This document shows, one piece after another, positions 25,153-36,188 of a stretch of 64,000 nt of DNA. The DNA comes from Pseudisothecium myosuroides (Eukaryota; Streptophyta; Bryopsida; Hypnales; Lembophyllaceae). Positions within the stretch are counted from its first letter, which is position 1, and every line of letters starts with the position of its first letter. A model generated the notes under the pieces. The model was given only the letters and a program-made list of their open reading frames with translations. It was not told the origin of the DNA and made no database searches. The stretch spans positions 23,064,001 to 23,128,000 of the forward strand of contig OX637295.1 in assembly GCA_951799445.1 (NCBI GenBank), in the 5' to 3' direction. The translations under genes were made by a program, and so were the position numbers.

Positions 25153-26000
25153 CACTAAAATTGGTAAATAGTATTGGCAACACTAATTGTCCCACCTAAC
25201 ACTAATTGTGATTTGCAAGGTTAGTGTTAGATCATTATTTACCAAATCTAACACTATTTTAGCTTGATAGTAAAATCAGATGAATGATAGAGAGAGTCAG
25301 AATTTTTACGAGAGCGTATTTAGTGTTAGATGGAACTAAATGAAATGCTGAAATAGACAATGAGATGCTGAAATGCTGAAATAAATAATGAAATGCTGAA
25401 ATAAATAATGAAATGCTGAAATAAATAAATGAAATGCTGAATTGCTGAAAAATGCTGAAAAATGCTAAAATAAAAAAGTGGCGACTAAAAAAAAAACAAA
25501 CTATTTTTCAGAGGAAATAGAGGAGAGAAAGACAAATCCAATGGTGTCATTCAATGTTCAATCACATACATCAAAAAAGATGTAGGCAACGGAAGTTTGA
25601 AATTTGAAATCAAGCGGCAAAGGAATCGTCGGCGGGAAACCACGAAGTATATACCCACCCACCCACCCCCCCGCCGCCGTGGAAGGAGCCTCCTTCAAGT
25701 GATAGAGCAAAGAGCTCCTCCACCTCTTCTTTCACAATCTCTCCACCGGATAAGGGAAAACGAAAGTTTTCTTAGAGAAGGAATTGGACGGCAAGAGGTG
25801 TGAAAAACTATGTTTCCCAGGGAAGATCCAGAGTATGACGACAAGAGACGAAAAACACAGTTTGCCAGGGAAGGGGCAGATTTTGACGGCGGGAGGTAAG
25901 TGCCCCAACACTATTTACACATAAGTTGAAAAATAATGTTGGGGGGTAAAAATAGGGAACAGCACTAATTATCACCCAACACTATTTACCAATTTTAGTG
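25153..26000. mobile_element. CACTAAAA...TTTTAGTG element with TA duplication
   Basis: 848 bp. The ends CACTAAAATTGGTAAATAGT and its reverse complement match over about 24 of 25 bases. Flanked by TA at 25151-25152 and 26001-26002. Copy A has the empty site AAACTAGTTC at about 14744. The CACTA start suggests En/Spm, but the visible duplication is only 2 bp rather than the usual 3. The interior has an AAATGCTGAAATAAATAATG-type tandem array (about 25340-25450) and a GC-richer piece (25590-25900) that looks foreign to the rest and may be captured gene sequence. Confidence 0.85.
25340..25450. repeat. ~20-bp tandem array inside the CACTA-like element
   Basis: GAAATGCTGAAATAAATAAT is repeated three to four times with small length changes, then degenerates into GAAAAATGCT units. 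Typical subterminal repeat of a DNA transposon. Confidence 0.8.
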
Positions 26001-26003
26001 TAG

Positions 26004-26312
26004 TTCTGGGATCACTGGCCCTCTGATGTCGAGCACGACTGGAAGCTGCTCAACTGTAAACTGGGACAGCTTGTACTGTACTGGATTCACTCATTGCCAG
26101 CATCTTTGAGGAGCTTCATCAGCCCTTCATCTCTGCAACCCAAATTTCCTCACATCGACTCTTCTGTTTTCAAGACTCCTCGCTCGATCCTGTGGAACTC
26201 GCCGATCAATGCAGCAGGAGGAGAACGAATCCGAATGATGTGCAAGCTGGGAAGTTCACTGGAGACTGAACGGAGTTCTCTTACAATTGTCGAGGATGTG
26301 AAATCTTGTTAA
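26004..26312 (+). other. shared open frame, copy B (no start codon)
   Basis: Counterpart of 14751-15047, 102 residues to the TAA. It includes KLGQLVLYWIHSLPASLRSF, where copy A lacks GQ. The frame opens immediately after the TA flank of the CACTA-like element, whose insertion supplies the same TAG triplet. It lies about 500 bp upstream of the GPI1 start. Function unknown. Confidence 0.35.
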
Positions 26313-26805
26313 TCCTAAATTCGAGAGTGGTGCTGCCAAAATTGGATCGATTGATGTTAGGCTGAGCTGGGGAAGGGATGAACTGCTCTGGAAAGCAATC
26401 AAAGGCGTTTCACATGGGATTCCAGGGATCGTCGTCGCCCTGTGTTGTGTTTGTGAAGCTTTAGGTTTTCACCTGTTTTGGGTGAATTTCTTAGTCTGGA
26501 GCGGTGGCGTGGGTTCGAATTCGGCGAAGCGCTCATGTTCAGGGTGCAAGAGAAAGCACGATTAGGGGTTCATGGCTATATGAGGGGTAGGAATCGTCCT
26601 GTGTTTGAGACTTTTAGGTTTTGAGCGGATTTTTGATTTTTGGAACGGATGAGGGTCGCTCGTGTCCCATCAATGCAGGATCGGATCTGAGCGAAGCAAC
26701 TGCAGTGAAGCTCGATTAGGGATTCATGACTGTGGTGATGTCGTGCTCAGCGTTACTCAATTAGGTCATGGAGAATGGGGGTGGTTTGTAAAGGAGGTGG
26801 ACGAA

Positions 26806-29800
26806 ATGGCGGGGCATTGGCAATGTCGACTGTGGTGGCCGCAACATCTCAGCCGCGCTCACCCGGTCGCTTCTATGGCGCTCGTCGGTTGGGTGACGTT
26901 TTCAAAACCCTGCTCGTTGGACCTCGTGATTGCTGCCACCTGCCCAATGCCCGATTCGCAATCTCTCCAGGTTCGGTCTCCACTCTTAGCCTCGAATTGC
27001 TGTGAAAATACTTGATTTATTGACATTTGCTTTTTCGCAATTGTTTTGTAGCTGAACACAAAATAGATGTGCAAAATTTAGATGGTAGATTGTTGTAGGG
27101 AAAGGTTCAATGTTCACCTGTGTGGTGAATGGAACCTCTCCCTTTCTCCCTTACTGTATGGTGAATGGTGGCCTTAAATTAGAGAATACTAAAACCGTTA
27201 CGGACCTGATCCCGTCTCCTGTCCTGACCGCTTTGTTAGCAACGTCAACTCATCTATTTTTGCGCTTGGTTGGACTTATTAGCAAGTGGTGTAAGCGTGG
27301 CTTGGCTAAATGTCTATGGCCACTGATTTTTGATGGAAAAGGGTCTGTCCGCAGTCACTTACAGTGCGCTACAACCTCCTGCGTTGAAACTGCGTAAGAA
27401 ATTCATATATAGTGATAAAAGTTTGATCTCAACAGATTTAGCTCTTGCAAGCAGCATGATCTCTCCATAGCTCCATAGCGATCTCATAAATTGACACTAC
27501 TACGTGTGCTAAAATGCTTGCTGGGACGCAAATAGCATCCTCTACCTTGAAATTAGTCGAGGTTTTTTGTCACGAGCTCATCTATAGAGAAATTGCAGTT
27601 TAATTCGAGGTCTTTTATCGTGAGTACATTCAAGCTCTGTGACTATGGGACTGTTGCTCAAATGTTTCGACACGCGAGTACTCAGTTAGCCATTGATTGT
27701 ATTGGTAGGGTTTAACCTCTCCAGAGTATTTATGAAGTCCTTGTCCACATTATCTACAGTACGTTTTTAGCATGTAAGCAGGGTTTTCCTCAGCATTGGA
27801 TACGTACTGCACATTGCCTGGGTGGATGCTGCTCAGGAGCATCCAGTGTATGTTCTAGGGGGATAGTGTAACGTAGGTGTACATTTCAGGGGGTGGTGTG
27901 CAATCGTCCCCGGCACCCGCACTTTTATTCTCGTATAGGGACCCACAATAATGTTGATTCGTATATTGTGTGCAGGCATTAGAAAACATTTTAAGTTCTA
28001 CAAGCAAAATGCTGCGGAGTCAGATTCCAACAGCAACACCCCTGTGCGTTGTAGGCCAATACTACCCGTCTTTTTCATGGGACAAGGGGTTTGAGGGCCG
28101 GAGCAGCGGTGATTTAAACGGAGTAGATGACTGTGGAGCTCAAATCTCCTCGACCAAGGAAAATAGCGCGAACACTTGTCGTTACGTGAACGGCTTCAAG
28201 GATAGTCCTGTCTGGGCAACTGCAGTGTCCTGGAAGGTTGAGGGTGGTGGATTTGTGCCAAGGTTATGCTATCTTAGTGTTGAGGGTGCACATTATTATG
28301 CTGATACCCATGTGAGTGACACAACTTTGATTTTTGCATATTTAGCAAAGCTGGTTGCAGAGTATAGTTAATCTATCATTTGATTCCACAACTCCCGAGT
28401 TTGTGACTGCATAATAATGCACAGAATTATTTAGGCTATGGCTGGTCAGCATATTGTTTGATATTTTCTTGAGTTAGAGCTCTGTGTAGGATCGAGTATT
28501 CATTCTATTGAGGTCAACTTCATTGCTTTGACTGCAATCTGAGTAGGGTTCTTTGTTTTCACATCTAGATTTCAAAAGTGCCAGCATGTTCTGATAATTC
28601 AAACTGTGTTAATGGCAGTTAATACTTTATGAACAGCCTCAGTATGGTAGGGGTCATTTATCATGCCGCATGTGGTCCTCAGCACATCTCGCAAAGCAAG
28701 CTTGCCTGAGGTCAACGATCAAACCCAAATGGGTGATGGATGCTGAAGCCGAGCAGCAGTCGTCATCAGATATTGTGAGATCATCACCTCGATCTCTTAA
28801 ATATGATCCTCGTTATTAAGTTACATCAGTTGGGATCATTCGTTTGAGAATCCTCGATGGTAACAGGTAGGAAGTTTGGAATTTGTTTTTTGTCCTCATT
28901 GAATAGATCGAGTGTTAAACACTATCGAGTTCTGATTTCCTTTACAATTGCATTATTATTTATTGTTATTTGCATAACAGCCCATTCCCTTCTGTCACGA
29001 AATTTGTCCTAAACGTTTATATGAAGCTGAAGTTTTGGGGATGCAGGAAAGGGTTATTGAGCAGCTCAACTGCACTTCTTTTATAGAGCAGACACTTGCG
29101 CTGTGTTTGGGCGCAGGTCCAGCGAAACCATGCTTACTCTACAAGTGAGTCGGCTGTTGCTTTGAAAGTTTATCATGATTTTTTTCTTCTGTTCAACAGT
29201 TGATTCCTTTTAAGGGAGGGTCGATGAGTCGCCTGAGTTTGGAAGATAGGAATCGTGGGTATGAAAATGATTCACATGGTGTGTGCTTGTTGATTACAAC
29301 GTGTAATATCACTCACTCTGTGATTGTGTGGCAGTTGGTGGAGGCACACTACTGCAACCTTCGTTGCATCTTGGGCTACTGTTCTCTATATTCTTGCGCG
29401 GGCATGTTCCACTCTCTTAGATGGATGGCTATCTATTGTCCCGTTCATTCAATGTGTCCAACAGATGAGTCACACTTGGCATGCTCTGCATCTCCGATGT
29501 CATCAGCTCTTGGCCTGGCCATTCATTCTTCTCTGGGGTGGCGCAGGGTATTTCTCTTTCCAAAACTGACTGCCTTGCAATTTTCGTTAATTTTATAAAC
29601 AACAGCGATTTGAAAGCGATCCGGCATTGACCGTAACATTTTCTTCTCTAAATGACTGATATCTCACATCAACGTATGGGTTTGAAATCCTTTCACACAG
29701 GTCCCTTCTCTACATTTGACAGGAGATCGTTCATTCTAATTTTAGTTGCTTATTTTGGTGCAGGTCTGAGCAAGCAAATGTAGCTATGGCTCACCGTTGT

Positions 29801-31429
29801 GCTCATAACAAGCACGCAACTTGGACTGCTATAGTGGTAGACATGGTTTTGGGAGGCATAGCCGGTGTTCTGGTTCTCTACCACGAACTGGCAATCGCCA
29901 AGTTCGTGCATAAAATGATCCGAATGCTGACTAATGACATCATGCGAACTGGCTGCATATGGTTAATGGGAGTCCCTGCAGGCTTCAAACTAAACGAGGA
30001 GCTTGCTACGAGACTTGGAACTCTTGCATTACATGTAATTCAGACTTGGGCAACCTTGGGTGCTCTAGTTAAGCCGGCTCTGCGAGTATTTTTACCAATT
30101 TTAGCTCTCTTTGGGATATTGCTGGGTCTTACTGTTCCAGTTGCAATGCTTGTGGACTCCCTACTATTGGGTTCAATACACATTGCTGCTCTCCATCAGG
30201 CTACCGCGTCCTTGTACGCAAGCCAGCTCCGTGCGCTAGCTGCTCTCTGGCGCCTTTTCGGGTAAAGTATTTTATTACATTCCTGTTTCCCGCGAGGTAG
30301 TGTTTTCCTGTTTCTTTTTGTTAAGCCTTCAGTTCGTTGTCAAATTTTCACCATCGTTTGAAGCAAAAGGTATGTGATATGTACGGGGATTACATCACCA
30401 ATTTGGTTTCCAGAAAATTGATATTTTGCTGATGAGAATGTGCAATACTATTTGAAACAGGGCTAGGAAAAGGAATCCTTTACGAGGGAGACAAGATTCT
30501 TACGAGTGCACAGTGGAGCAGCTGGTTGTGGGGTCGCTTATGTTTACCCCTCTTTTGCTGTTGCTTCCTACGACTTCCGTTTTCTACACCTTCTTTACGC
30601 TCATCTACTCCATTATTTCAATAGTTCGATTGTGCCTTCAGTATCTGATCCTCATTCTACAATGGTTTCCATATGCGGAGGTCGCACTTTGGCTCTTTCA
30701 GCCAAGAAGATTTCCCTCTGGTATTTGGTTCAAGACTCTTCATGCTGAGCAAATGAAGTTCTCGTCAAGTAAATCACTGTCGAAGAGATCAAACGGTTCA
30801 AGAGGACTTTGGAACTTGGCTCACCCAAATGGGACTGCCTCTGCTGATCACTGTACGGAGGCTGAGAATCAGCAAGACGAGAAATTCACACTAGTGTCAT
30901 CAGTAGGCGTTGAGACGGCCGGTATAGGTAAATTAGCTTAATTGCTCAACCTGAGCTTCATTTGAATCTTTAAACAGAATGTTAGCTACTAAGACATGTT
31001 ATTGTGTAGCTTTTGATTGTCAAGTTCGACTCACATTTATGCTATGATCCAGGAGAGTTGCTAGCCCCATTTGCGGAGCAGCTAGGCGGAGTTTGCACTG
31101 CAAGATCGGTTGTTGCATTAATGTACAAGTCTGTCAGTGGTGGCAGGTAAATAAGCTCGACTGCTCAACCATTTATTTTGACGTTTTTTCCTCCAATGTT
31201 GGTTATTGGAACATATTTAAACATCTTTTGTTTTCTCTTCCGTGCTGACAGAGATTATTATTCTAAATTTTCCGCGGGCTGCCTCATTTTTGTCCTTCTG
31301 TTTCGGTGTCGCAGGATTCCTTTGGCATTGGAGTTAGAAAAGGGAGCAAAGCTCCCGCATACATTCGTGAGTGTATGTAAATTTTGGAGGTTGTGTTTTG
31401 AAGCAGTTTTTCCATCTACTGATGTGTAG
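26806..31429 (+). CDS. GPI1/PIG-Q subunit of GPI-GlcNAc transferase, 9 exons
   Basis: Subunit of the ER-membrane complex that transfers GlcNAc from UDP-GlcNAc to phosphatidylinositol, the first step of GPI-anchor synthesis. Exons by eye: 26806-26970, 27976-28311, 28637-28774, 29047-29144, 29335-29547, 29764-30261, 30461-30927, 31053-31146, 31315-31429. All are GT-AG with compatible phases, giving about 707 residues, near the plant family size. The N-terminus has the plant-type CRLWWPQHLS. Exons 5-7 encode the membrane-rich Gpi1 domain, including LMGVPAGFKLN, then ARKRNPLRGRQDSYECTVEQ followed by the hydrophobic LLLLLPTTSVFYTFF. The C-terminus VSVCKFWRLCFEAVF is family-like. Exons at 31479-31538 and 31739-31850 could be used by alternative splicing from a donor at 31366. 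The 1 kb intron 1 carries a dispersed repeat. The gene appears intact. Confidence 0.92.
26999..27183. repeat. dispersed intronic repeat, copy 2
   Basis: Matches 4458-4637 through the GAAAATACTTGAT...GCAATTGTTTTGTAGCTGAA block and the following GGTGAATGGAACCTC block, at roughly 85-90 percent by eye. It sits in intron 1 of GPI1, as copy 1 sits in intron 1 of the reductase. Confidence 0.7.
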
Positions 31430-33838
31430 TGTTTGGGAGCTTTCTGTGGTGGCAGTAACCATCATTTTCCAGAGCCGTTACTGTATCAGAAACCATGCAA
31501 TCTGCTTACGGGCGAGAGCCCTTTTATTCAGGTTGGTCATTTTGAACTGAGACTGCTGTGTGTTTCATGGTAAAAAGTTATGACGGTTATTCTCATCGTG
31601 AGAAACTATTCCTTCAGAAGTGTTTTGTTGCATCAGGTTTGTAATATTTGTGTAACAGCAATATTTTTATTCAATAGCTGTAATTTATTGGCTTCTTTTC
31701 ACCACTCAGTTTTCTGCGTGTGCAAATTATTTGTGCAGGTTGAGACAGATTGGAGACGCTTATAACAAGTACTTTACATCACACCAAATCGACCAATCAG
31801 TGATACTTCGTCTCTGCGATCTGCAACTGCTGGTTCCTGAAGGATCTTAATCTGATATTTGCAAATCAAATCGCTGTGGAATCTTTTCAACTTGGTGAGG
31901 ACGAGGCAAGATGGTTAATCCAATTCGAGTTTCACCATCATATTTTACTAGTTGCTCAAATATCTTTGACAATAGCACTACAAGCATTTAGTAAAACACT
32001 TGAATACTTCCATCAATGTATCAGCATCCTTGACAGCTTCGTCTGGTCGGTAATTGTCAAAACCTAGGCTATCTAATGACATGTACAACAGGGATATCGA
32101 ACTGAATTGAAGGTAGGCCACATTGGCCGTTCCAAGACTTGTTCCTGATTACGATTGATAGCTGCTGCGTTTCTAGTGATGCTTGTGCATGAAGTTTTTG
32201 ATTTGTCGTAAGATTCTTTGAAGGCTGCTCTGATCTAAGTGGACACTTCCCTAAAGTTGCTTATGGTGATGCCTCTATACCGGTAATCTCATTTTTCTGT
32301 CGTGAGTTCGAATTAGTTATGTGATGCAAAAAAGACTTTGTTAAAGAGATGCTTGCTAATGAAAGGAAGCAATTGACAGGTATTTGAAAAGTCATGGTAT
32401 GTTTGATGGTGTGTTTTTGTTTTTGAACCTAATATCTGCACCCAATGGGTTTGAAGTCATTGTTTGATTGTTTAACTTTGGACAGAAAACAACCAACGGC
32501 AAAACCCCAAGCACCAAACATACCATGACTGTTTAGGTGCAAAAAGTTTTGTTCTCCCATGATTGGGCTTGGAGGTGCAAAGGTGGGGAGCAATATTCCA
32601 GTTGGGCAAATGAACCAACTAGACAGTATGGAGTAGTTGACTATGAGTTTATGTTATTCCAAAAAACTTGAACACAAATTTCAATACAATTTAGAAAAGG
32701 AATTGTCATTTGTTAAATGTGGATTAAGGAGGGGTAATAAAATAAAACACATTGTAACTTTTGATTAAGTACTAGTACTTTCAATTTGTTGGTTGTGGTA
32801 ATTCTGATGGTAGAGGTGGTATGGACAATGACAATTGTTTGTGTTGATGGAATTCAGTGGTTTGCATGTGTACAAAATATCATCACTAATTATAACAGGG
32901 CATAGTTATTACTATTAAACATAAATTATTTTGTTGTATCTTATTGGCAACTGAAAATGGATTCAAAAGTACTTTAGCATACACTATTTCAGCACTGTGT
33001 GAGTAAGTTGCAAATTTTGAAGATACTATGAAAATTTGGATTGTACATATATAGGAGGTGACCAGTCAGATATGAGAAAGTAGTCTCTCAAAGACTTTAA
33101 TATTTTGTACATCTTGTGTAATCAATATCTAGAAAACAATGATGCTTTTTGGTCCAAATGTAGGTGTTGCATTATAAGTACTTCACCGATGCTTGTTTGC
33201 AATGTGGATTACAGCTTATTAATGTGAGTCACGACTTTTTCAAACTGCGTGAAATGTCAATGTCCCAAGTCCCAACTCCTGCTTGATTTTTTTGTACGGT
33301 AGATTGTTGCAATTCAATACTAACAGTCTAGACGTAATTATACGGATCATGACCAACGTCGAATCAAATTATAGGCATGAATTTGCGGTATAGCAACTGT
33401 TGACTGCATGCTGTGGCCAGTTCATCCCCAGGACTGAAATTCTCTTGATGTGCCAAGAGAATTCGCCTGTCTCTAGCTAAGAGCAGAGGTCTTTTCAAAT
33501 GGAAGGTGTCAAACTTGTTCACGCAACTAGCCAGTGCACGCATTAGGGCCATGCGCTATGAGGCTTTGTGTGTGATCCTAATTGTGATTGAACTGGGTGA
33601 AACGATGAATCTCGACTGCAGCAACGTCTCCGAACCAGACTAGCTGACTTGAAATTGGGGACGCACAAGCAGTGTGAATGCGAGGCTAGAAACCAGGGAC
33701 ACATTAGCAATGTGAAGCTTGAAACAGAGAACACACTCCATGAACTGGTAGCCGTGGGATTGTGGGAGACAATGTGAAAGCGAAGCAATATTACTTCTTG
33801 AAGGTTCTAGTTGTTTCGACGCGTACGCACTCTGGCTG
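31430..33838. other. GPI1 3' flank and intergenic DNA
   Basis: The first 430 bp hold possible alternative 3' exons or the 3' untranslated region of GPI1. The rest shows no convincing coding. A short inverted-repeat element lies at 32391-32529. The last 300 bp before the multicopper oxidase are less AT-rich and presumably hold its promoter. Confidence 0.5.
32391..32529. mobile_element. small inverted-repeat (miniature) element
   Basis: GTCATGGTATGTTTG at 32391-32405 and its exact reverse complement at 32515-32529 bound a 139-bp segment. The GT-rich/AC-rich interior also partly pairs. No clear target duplication was identified, so family assignment is open. Confidence 0.6.
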
Positions 33839-33880
33839 ATGGCATGTGATTTCGAGCAGCACTACGTACGCGGGTTCATA

Positions 33881-36188
33881 ATGAAGCTCTCTCGGCTCTC
33901 AATCTTACTCCTCGTATGGAGTTATTGCTGGGTACAGCAAATTCTCGGCCAGGGCAGTGAACCATCTGGATCCATCTGCCAGGATATGGTGCCATCGCCG
34001 CAGCTGGAAATGTTCGTCGACGAGTTGCCGAAGCTGCAGGAAATTCACGTCTCGAATGGCTCGCAGATCACACTGGGAGCCTACAAAATTCAACAGGTGA
34101 GCAAGAAATCGGCCAGCGATCTTCAAATATTCCACCACTTGCAGCCATGTCATTGTTACGAAGAAAGATAAGCTATTCCAAATTCAAATCTTTAATTTCC
34201 ACTAGTATTGCGATTTTGTGATTTTTGTCTGCTCTTTTTCAAAATTCTCTGCGACTGAGAAATCGTTCCCAGGAGCAATCCGATACACGAAAATGGGCAA
34301 ATGTCCTTTTGTGTCCAAATTAAATTCCATTCCTACTGTACCCTTTTGTACGCTCACTGGACATTGACTATGGAATTCTTCAAAAGTTCCATAGATGGAC
34401 ATTTTGAATTTCTTTTGTGGTTGGAAATGCGTCCAAATTGACTCTGAGCTTGAAACCGACAGCGTTCTCGAATGCCTTGCTTCGTAAGTAACTTGCAACA
34501 GGTATTGGAATCTGATATGGTGTGGTTGTGCAGAAATTGCACAGGGACTTGCCATCGACGACGCTGTACGCATACGGTGCAACAGCGCAGACCGCGACCT
34601 ACCCCGGTCCAACGCTGGAAGCCATCCAGGACCTCCCCACGCACGTCCGCTGGGAGAATCACATCCCCGACGCGACGCACATGTTCACCGTCGACCCCAC
34701 CGTGATGTGGGCGAATCCCCAACGCGGCGGGGTGGCCACGGTGACGCACCTTCACGGCTCGGCCGTGGCGAGCGTCTCCGACGGCCACCCGGAAGCTTGG
34801 TTCACCGCCTTCGGAGACCACGGATCGGCTTACACAACACAGAACTACACCTACCCAAACTCTCAGCAACCCACGATGCTCTGGTACCACGACCACACAA
34901 TGGGCATCACAAGGCTAAACATCTTGGCAGGCTTGACTGGCGTCTACATCATCCGGCCGAAGGCGAATCCACCGGTGTGGATGCCGGGAAAGGATGACGA
35001 AGTGACGCTGATTCTTCAAGACAAGGCAATTTATGCGAACGGCTCAGTGAATTTCCCCACTGTGGGGCTGTCGGTAGATAATCACCCACACTGGTGCCCA
35101 GAGTATTTCGGAGACGTGATTCTAGTGAATGGAAAGGCGTGGCCGTACCTGGTGGTGAAGCCAAGGAAGTACCGGCTCCGAATGCTGAACGCCGGAAACG
35201 CGCGCGTTTACGAGCTCTCGCTAGGGAACGCAGCTACTTTCGTGCAAATCGGCAGTGACGGAGGCCTCTTGGTGACTCCACAGCATTTGGAGATTCTCAC
35301 GATCGCGCCGGCGGAGCGAGTGGATGTCATCATTGACTTCTTGCCAATGGCGGGGGAGAATGTCACGCTGCATAACAGTGCGCTTGTGCCGTACCCTGAT
35401 GGCGACCCCTTGTTTACTCCGAATTCCACGCGCAGCGTCATGCAATTCAAAGTGACGCAGGTGGAGTCCCATACACACAATTAGAATGATCTGATGCATG
35501 CATTCACCACCTTCAGTGTCGTTCGAGTTGTCGAAATCGTGAGAATGTGACGTTATGGGAGATTGAACGACCCAGTTCTGTGTTGTGTAGGTTGACGATG
35601 CTGCAGCCATTTCCTCCCCACCCACCCCTCCCCTCCTCCGCGCGCCTGACCCCGTCACCAACGTCACGGTCGCCCTCATCCGCACCCTCACCCTGGTCGA
35701 GCACACGGACCCGAATGATTTCCCAACAGGCTCCCTCCTGTCCAACCTCACGTGGACGGATCCCGTGACGGAGACGCCTGTTCTGGGCGGCGACCGAGGT
35801 CTGGGAGTTCATCAACCTCACGCCCGACGCGCATCCCATGCACGTCCATCTCATCAACTTCCAAGTCCTGAATGTGCAAGCGTTCAATCGGACGCTGTAC
35901 GAGGAAGGCGGGTGTCATTTTTTCGAGAGGGATTGTATGAGCGCGGATCCTGTGGCGCCCATGGCGTATCACGTCGGGTGGAAAGACACCGTGATGGCGT
36001 TGCCGGGGTATGTCACGCGCTTGCTGGTGCGATGGAGCCCCCTCCAACTCGGCGATGGCGGTGAAGAGGAGTTTCCGTTCGACGCGACTGCGGCGCCGGG
36101 GTATTTGTGGCATTGCCATATTCTGGATCACGAGGACAATGCCATGATGCGTCCCATTCAGGTAGTGAGGAGAGAGGGCGTTGCGTAG
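33881..36188 (+). pseudogene. LPR1-type multicopper oxidase with a 1-base frameshift
   Basis: A multicopper oxidase of the plant LPR1/LPR2 group (CotA/bilirubin-oxidase-like). In Arabidopsis these act as cell-wall ferroxidases in phosphate-dependent root growth. Exons: 33881-34096, 34534-35460, 35591-36188, GT-AG, about 579 residues if one base is ignored. Residues 1-25 form a signal peptide. Copper sites are THLHG (about 143-147), WYHDH (189-193), HPMHVH (about 462-467) and HCHILDHEDNAM near the C-terminus, so all ten His, the Cys and the axial Met are present. PEYFGD near residue 262 falls where LPR1 has its iron-binding Glu. At 35784-35792 the frame shifts by one base (an extra G or C in GGGCGGCG): upstream reads VTETPVLG, downstream ATEVWEF continues in the next frame. 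As written, the protein loses two of its four copper motifs. It may be a sequencing error or a young pseudogene. Confidence 0.85.

Larger units (their letters stand above)
18673..26494 (+). repeat. large segmental duplication, copy B
   Basis: Collinear with 9642-15263. It is longer (about 7.8 kb) because of four private blocks: TA-flanked elements at 19322-19714 and 20110-20435, a 1.6 kb block (about 21059-22648) holding a TTAA element, and a TA-flanked element at 25153-26000. It lacks the two hAT-like elements of copy A. It ends about 310 bp before the GPI1 start codon. Confidence 0.93.

Noticed and set aside
31876..32067. A 63-codon frame after GPI1 starting MESFQLGEDEARWL
   Set aside because: Lies beyond the GPI1 stop with no splice-compatible neighbours; probably untranslated or intergenic sequence.
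34354..34896. A 180-codon minus-strand frame opposite the multicopper oxidase
   Set aside because: Shadow of the GC-rich sense exon with copper-binding motifs; the translation is Arg/Val-rich without structure.
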